Of a stretch of DNA of 64,000 nt, positions 62,715 to 64,000 are shown one piece after another. The position numbers and the translations under genes were made by a program. The DNA is taken from contig BCIA01000001.1 of NCBI GenBank assembly GCA_001599815.1, positions 3,538,934-3,602,933 on the forward strand. Reading direction: 5' to 3'. Source of the DNA: Furcasterigmium furcatum. Taxonomy: Eukaryota; Ascomycota; Sordariomycetes; Glomerellales; Plectosphaerellaceae. The number at the start of each line of letters is the position of its first letter. Position 1 is the stretch's first letter. Below the pieces are notes generated by a model that was given only the letters and a program-made list of their open reading frames with translations, ran no database searches and was not told where the DNA came from.

Positions 62715-64000
62715 CTAGACACCCTCCGTCAATATCCGCTCGACCCGTTTGCCGACGGTGACGCTCCACAGGTCGACCTTCCGATGGAACCAACTCGTAA
62801 GATACATAGTAACGCTCAAAAGAATGACATAACCGATCATGTAGCCCCCGGCCTTGCCGAAGCTGTCGAAGAGCCGCGGCATGATCCAGAAGCCCAGGCT
62901 GTGGAGCACCGGGCCGTGGACGAGGTACAGCGAGAAGCTGACCTTGCCCAGGTACTGCGGCACGCGTCCCTCGAGGAACTTGCACAGCATGGGGCTGCGC
63001 AGCACGCAGAACATGAGGATGAGGGCGCCCATCGACTGGTAGAACATCCAGCCGGAGAGGGGGATGTAGTACCGGGGCACCCATGTGGAAAGATACTGGA
63101 AGCCGGGCGTGTATTCGGCGCCGGCGTCCGGGTAGGAAAGGAAATACAGCGCGAAGAAGATGGCGGACCATCGCATGGTTCTCAGGGCCCGTGGCGACCG
63201 AAGCAGGCCTCCCTGGCGGGTGTCCGCGACTGGAGGCGCCAGCATCGGATCGGTGCGCCTGATGTCCAGTTCTGACATGACGGTGCCGGCCATGAAGGTG
63301 GCCATGTCCCATCGCCCGAGGACCAAGCTGTAAGCAGACAGGAGACCGGCGAAGCCGAGCCGGAATCTTGCCTTGATGGCGGCCGTTCCGAGGAGGTAGA
63401 TGTAGACGAACATGGATCCGCGCAGCTCCATGGGTATGGTGAATGTGTGCGGGTCGTACCGCGGGTGATAGTGGCCGAAGTTGAAGGGATTGACCCATTC
63501 GGCGTAAGCTCTCGTGAAGTTTTTGAGAGCATAAGTCATGTTGTCGTGAATAAAAGGGTGCTCCTCCCATGAGCCGCCCATCTGGAAATAGACGGTCTTG
63601 AGGCCGCCTTTGATCTTCTTGACATCTGTAGTGTTGTCCAGATTAATCGGCGCCGGGTTGAAGTATGGCGCAACCCAGGGATAGGGCGCCATCGCCTCCA
63701 GAGAGGAGGTGTCGTTCGACTCCCGCTCCAGGCTGGGCGCCAGCCTGTAGAGTGACGAGGGGCTGAACAACTTGGAGCTGTCATTCAGACAGACGGTTTC
63801 GGTGTAGTCCGTGAGATTGCCCAGATACAGGTGGCTATGAAGGCCCAGGAAGTCCGCGATACCTGCACCGCCCTTGACGGCATGAGTGTCATTGGCACAC
63901 ACGACGCCGAGCTGTGCCACAGTCACAGTGGCGTTGATGTACACGGAGTCGGGACCTTTGAAGATGTCGTCTTCGGATCGGAACGCGCCCATCTGAGCGA
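62715..64000 (-). CDS. Acyltransferase-3 family membrane protein (5' end beyond window)
   Basis: The frame is open through the right edge, so the N-terminus lies outside. The C-terminal half is a typical acyltransferase_3 (OafA-like) membrane core: TFTIPMELRGSMFVYIYLLG, RWDMATFMAGTVMSELDI, YIPLSGWMFYQSMGALILMF, LGKVSFSLYLVHGPVLHSLG and a final span near GYVILLSVTMYLTSWF. The N-terminal about 200 residues seen here are hydrophilic with many N-glycosylation sequons (NAT, NDT, NLT, NDS, NTT, NMT, NFT), so they are probably a lumenal loop or a retained intron region. These enzymes move acyl groups onto sugars or lipids in membranes. The catalytic histidine of the first span is not in the window. 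Confidence 0.72.
   Translation of the reverse strand, partial: AQMGAFRSEDDIFKGPDSVYINATVTVAQLGVVCANDTHAVKGGAGIADFLGLHSHLYLGNLTDYTETVCLNDSSKLFSPSSLYRLAPSLERESNDTSSLEAMAPYPWVAPYFNPAPINLDNTTDVKKIKGGLKTVYFQMGGSWEEHPFIHDNMTYALKNFTRAYAEWVNPFNFGHYHPRYDPHTFTIPMELRGSMFVYIYLLGTAAIKARFRLGFAGLLSAYSLVLGRWDMATFMAGTVMSELDIRRTDPMLAPPVADTRQGGLLRSPRALRTMRWSAIFFALYFLSYPDAGAEYTPGFQYLSTWVPRYYIPLSGWMFYQSMGALILMFCVLRSPMLCKFLEGRVPQYLGKVSFSLYLVHGPVLHSLGFWIMPRLFDSFGKAGGYMIGYVILLSVTMYLTSWFHRKVDLWSVTVGKRVERILTEGV

Overview
The window is nuclear DNA of a filamentous ascomycete (Pezizomycotina, most likely a Sordariomycete). Nearly every gene is interrupted by short introns (about 48-86 nt) with GTATGT/GTAAGT-type donors and CTAAC/CTGAC branch points. 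Genes are monocistronic with fairly compact spacers. The protein set is typical of such fungi: Zn2Cys6 regulators, an Egh16-like secreted protein, an APSES/ankyrin MBF factor, a PEP7-type FYVE protein, a Met8-type sirohaem synthase and a fungal STAND-type N-terminal domain. No bacterial operons, rRNA, convincing tRNA, CRISPR or intact transposon was seen. About 29 protein genes, one clear pseudogene and a few doubtful exon fragments are annotated.

Region by region: (a) 1-8.6 kb is a compact catabolic cluster: a Zn2Cys6 regulator (running off the left edge), a DHDPS-family 2-keto-3-deoxy-sugar-acid aldolase, a KduD-like SDR, a zinc polyol/sugar dehydrogenase and a DgoD-like galactonate dehydratase. 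Five perfect copies of a 9-mer, TGACCCCCA, lie in the promoters of three of these genes. (b) 9-11 kb holds unrecognised, possibly decayed exons. (c) 11-21.4 kb is housekeeping: MET8, PEP7/VAC1, an MBP1-type cell-cycle factor, an LYR-motif protein and a GNAT acetyltransferase. (d) 21.9-32.5 kb: a second Zn2Cys6 regulator, an F-box protein, a putative GPI-anchored secreted protein and the Egh16-like protein. (e) 33.2-44 kb: a 1155-residue nuclear-looking protein ending in a HicA-like fold, a probable CENP-L/Fta1 kinetochore subunit, a seven-helix membrane orphan, a Kv-beta-like aldo-keto reductase and a third Zn2Cys6 regulator. (f) 45.4-50 kb: a divergent ACS-family transporter and TauD dioxygenase pair, plus a cupin. 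(g) 50-64 kb: an ankyrin protein, a polytopic membrane protein, a secreted protein with dibasic sites, a broken BBE-type flavin oxidase, an M14 carboxypeptidase, a STAND-N-terminal/NLR-like protein and a partial acyltransferase-3.

How they work together: the clearest functional unit is the first cluster. Its enzymes fit a non-phosphorylating route in which an aldose or polyol is oxidised, the aldonate is dehydrated to a 2-keto-3-deoxy acid and this is cleaved to pyruvate plus an aldehyde, with the local Zn2Cys6 protein as likely regulator. The transporter/TauD pair suggests uptake and desulfonation of a sulfonate. Exon borders were placed by eye from splice consensus and reading frame. All functions are family-level inference; no database search was run.
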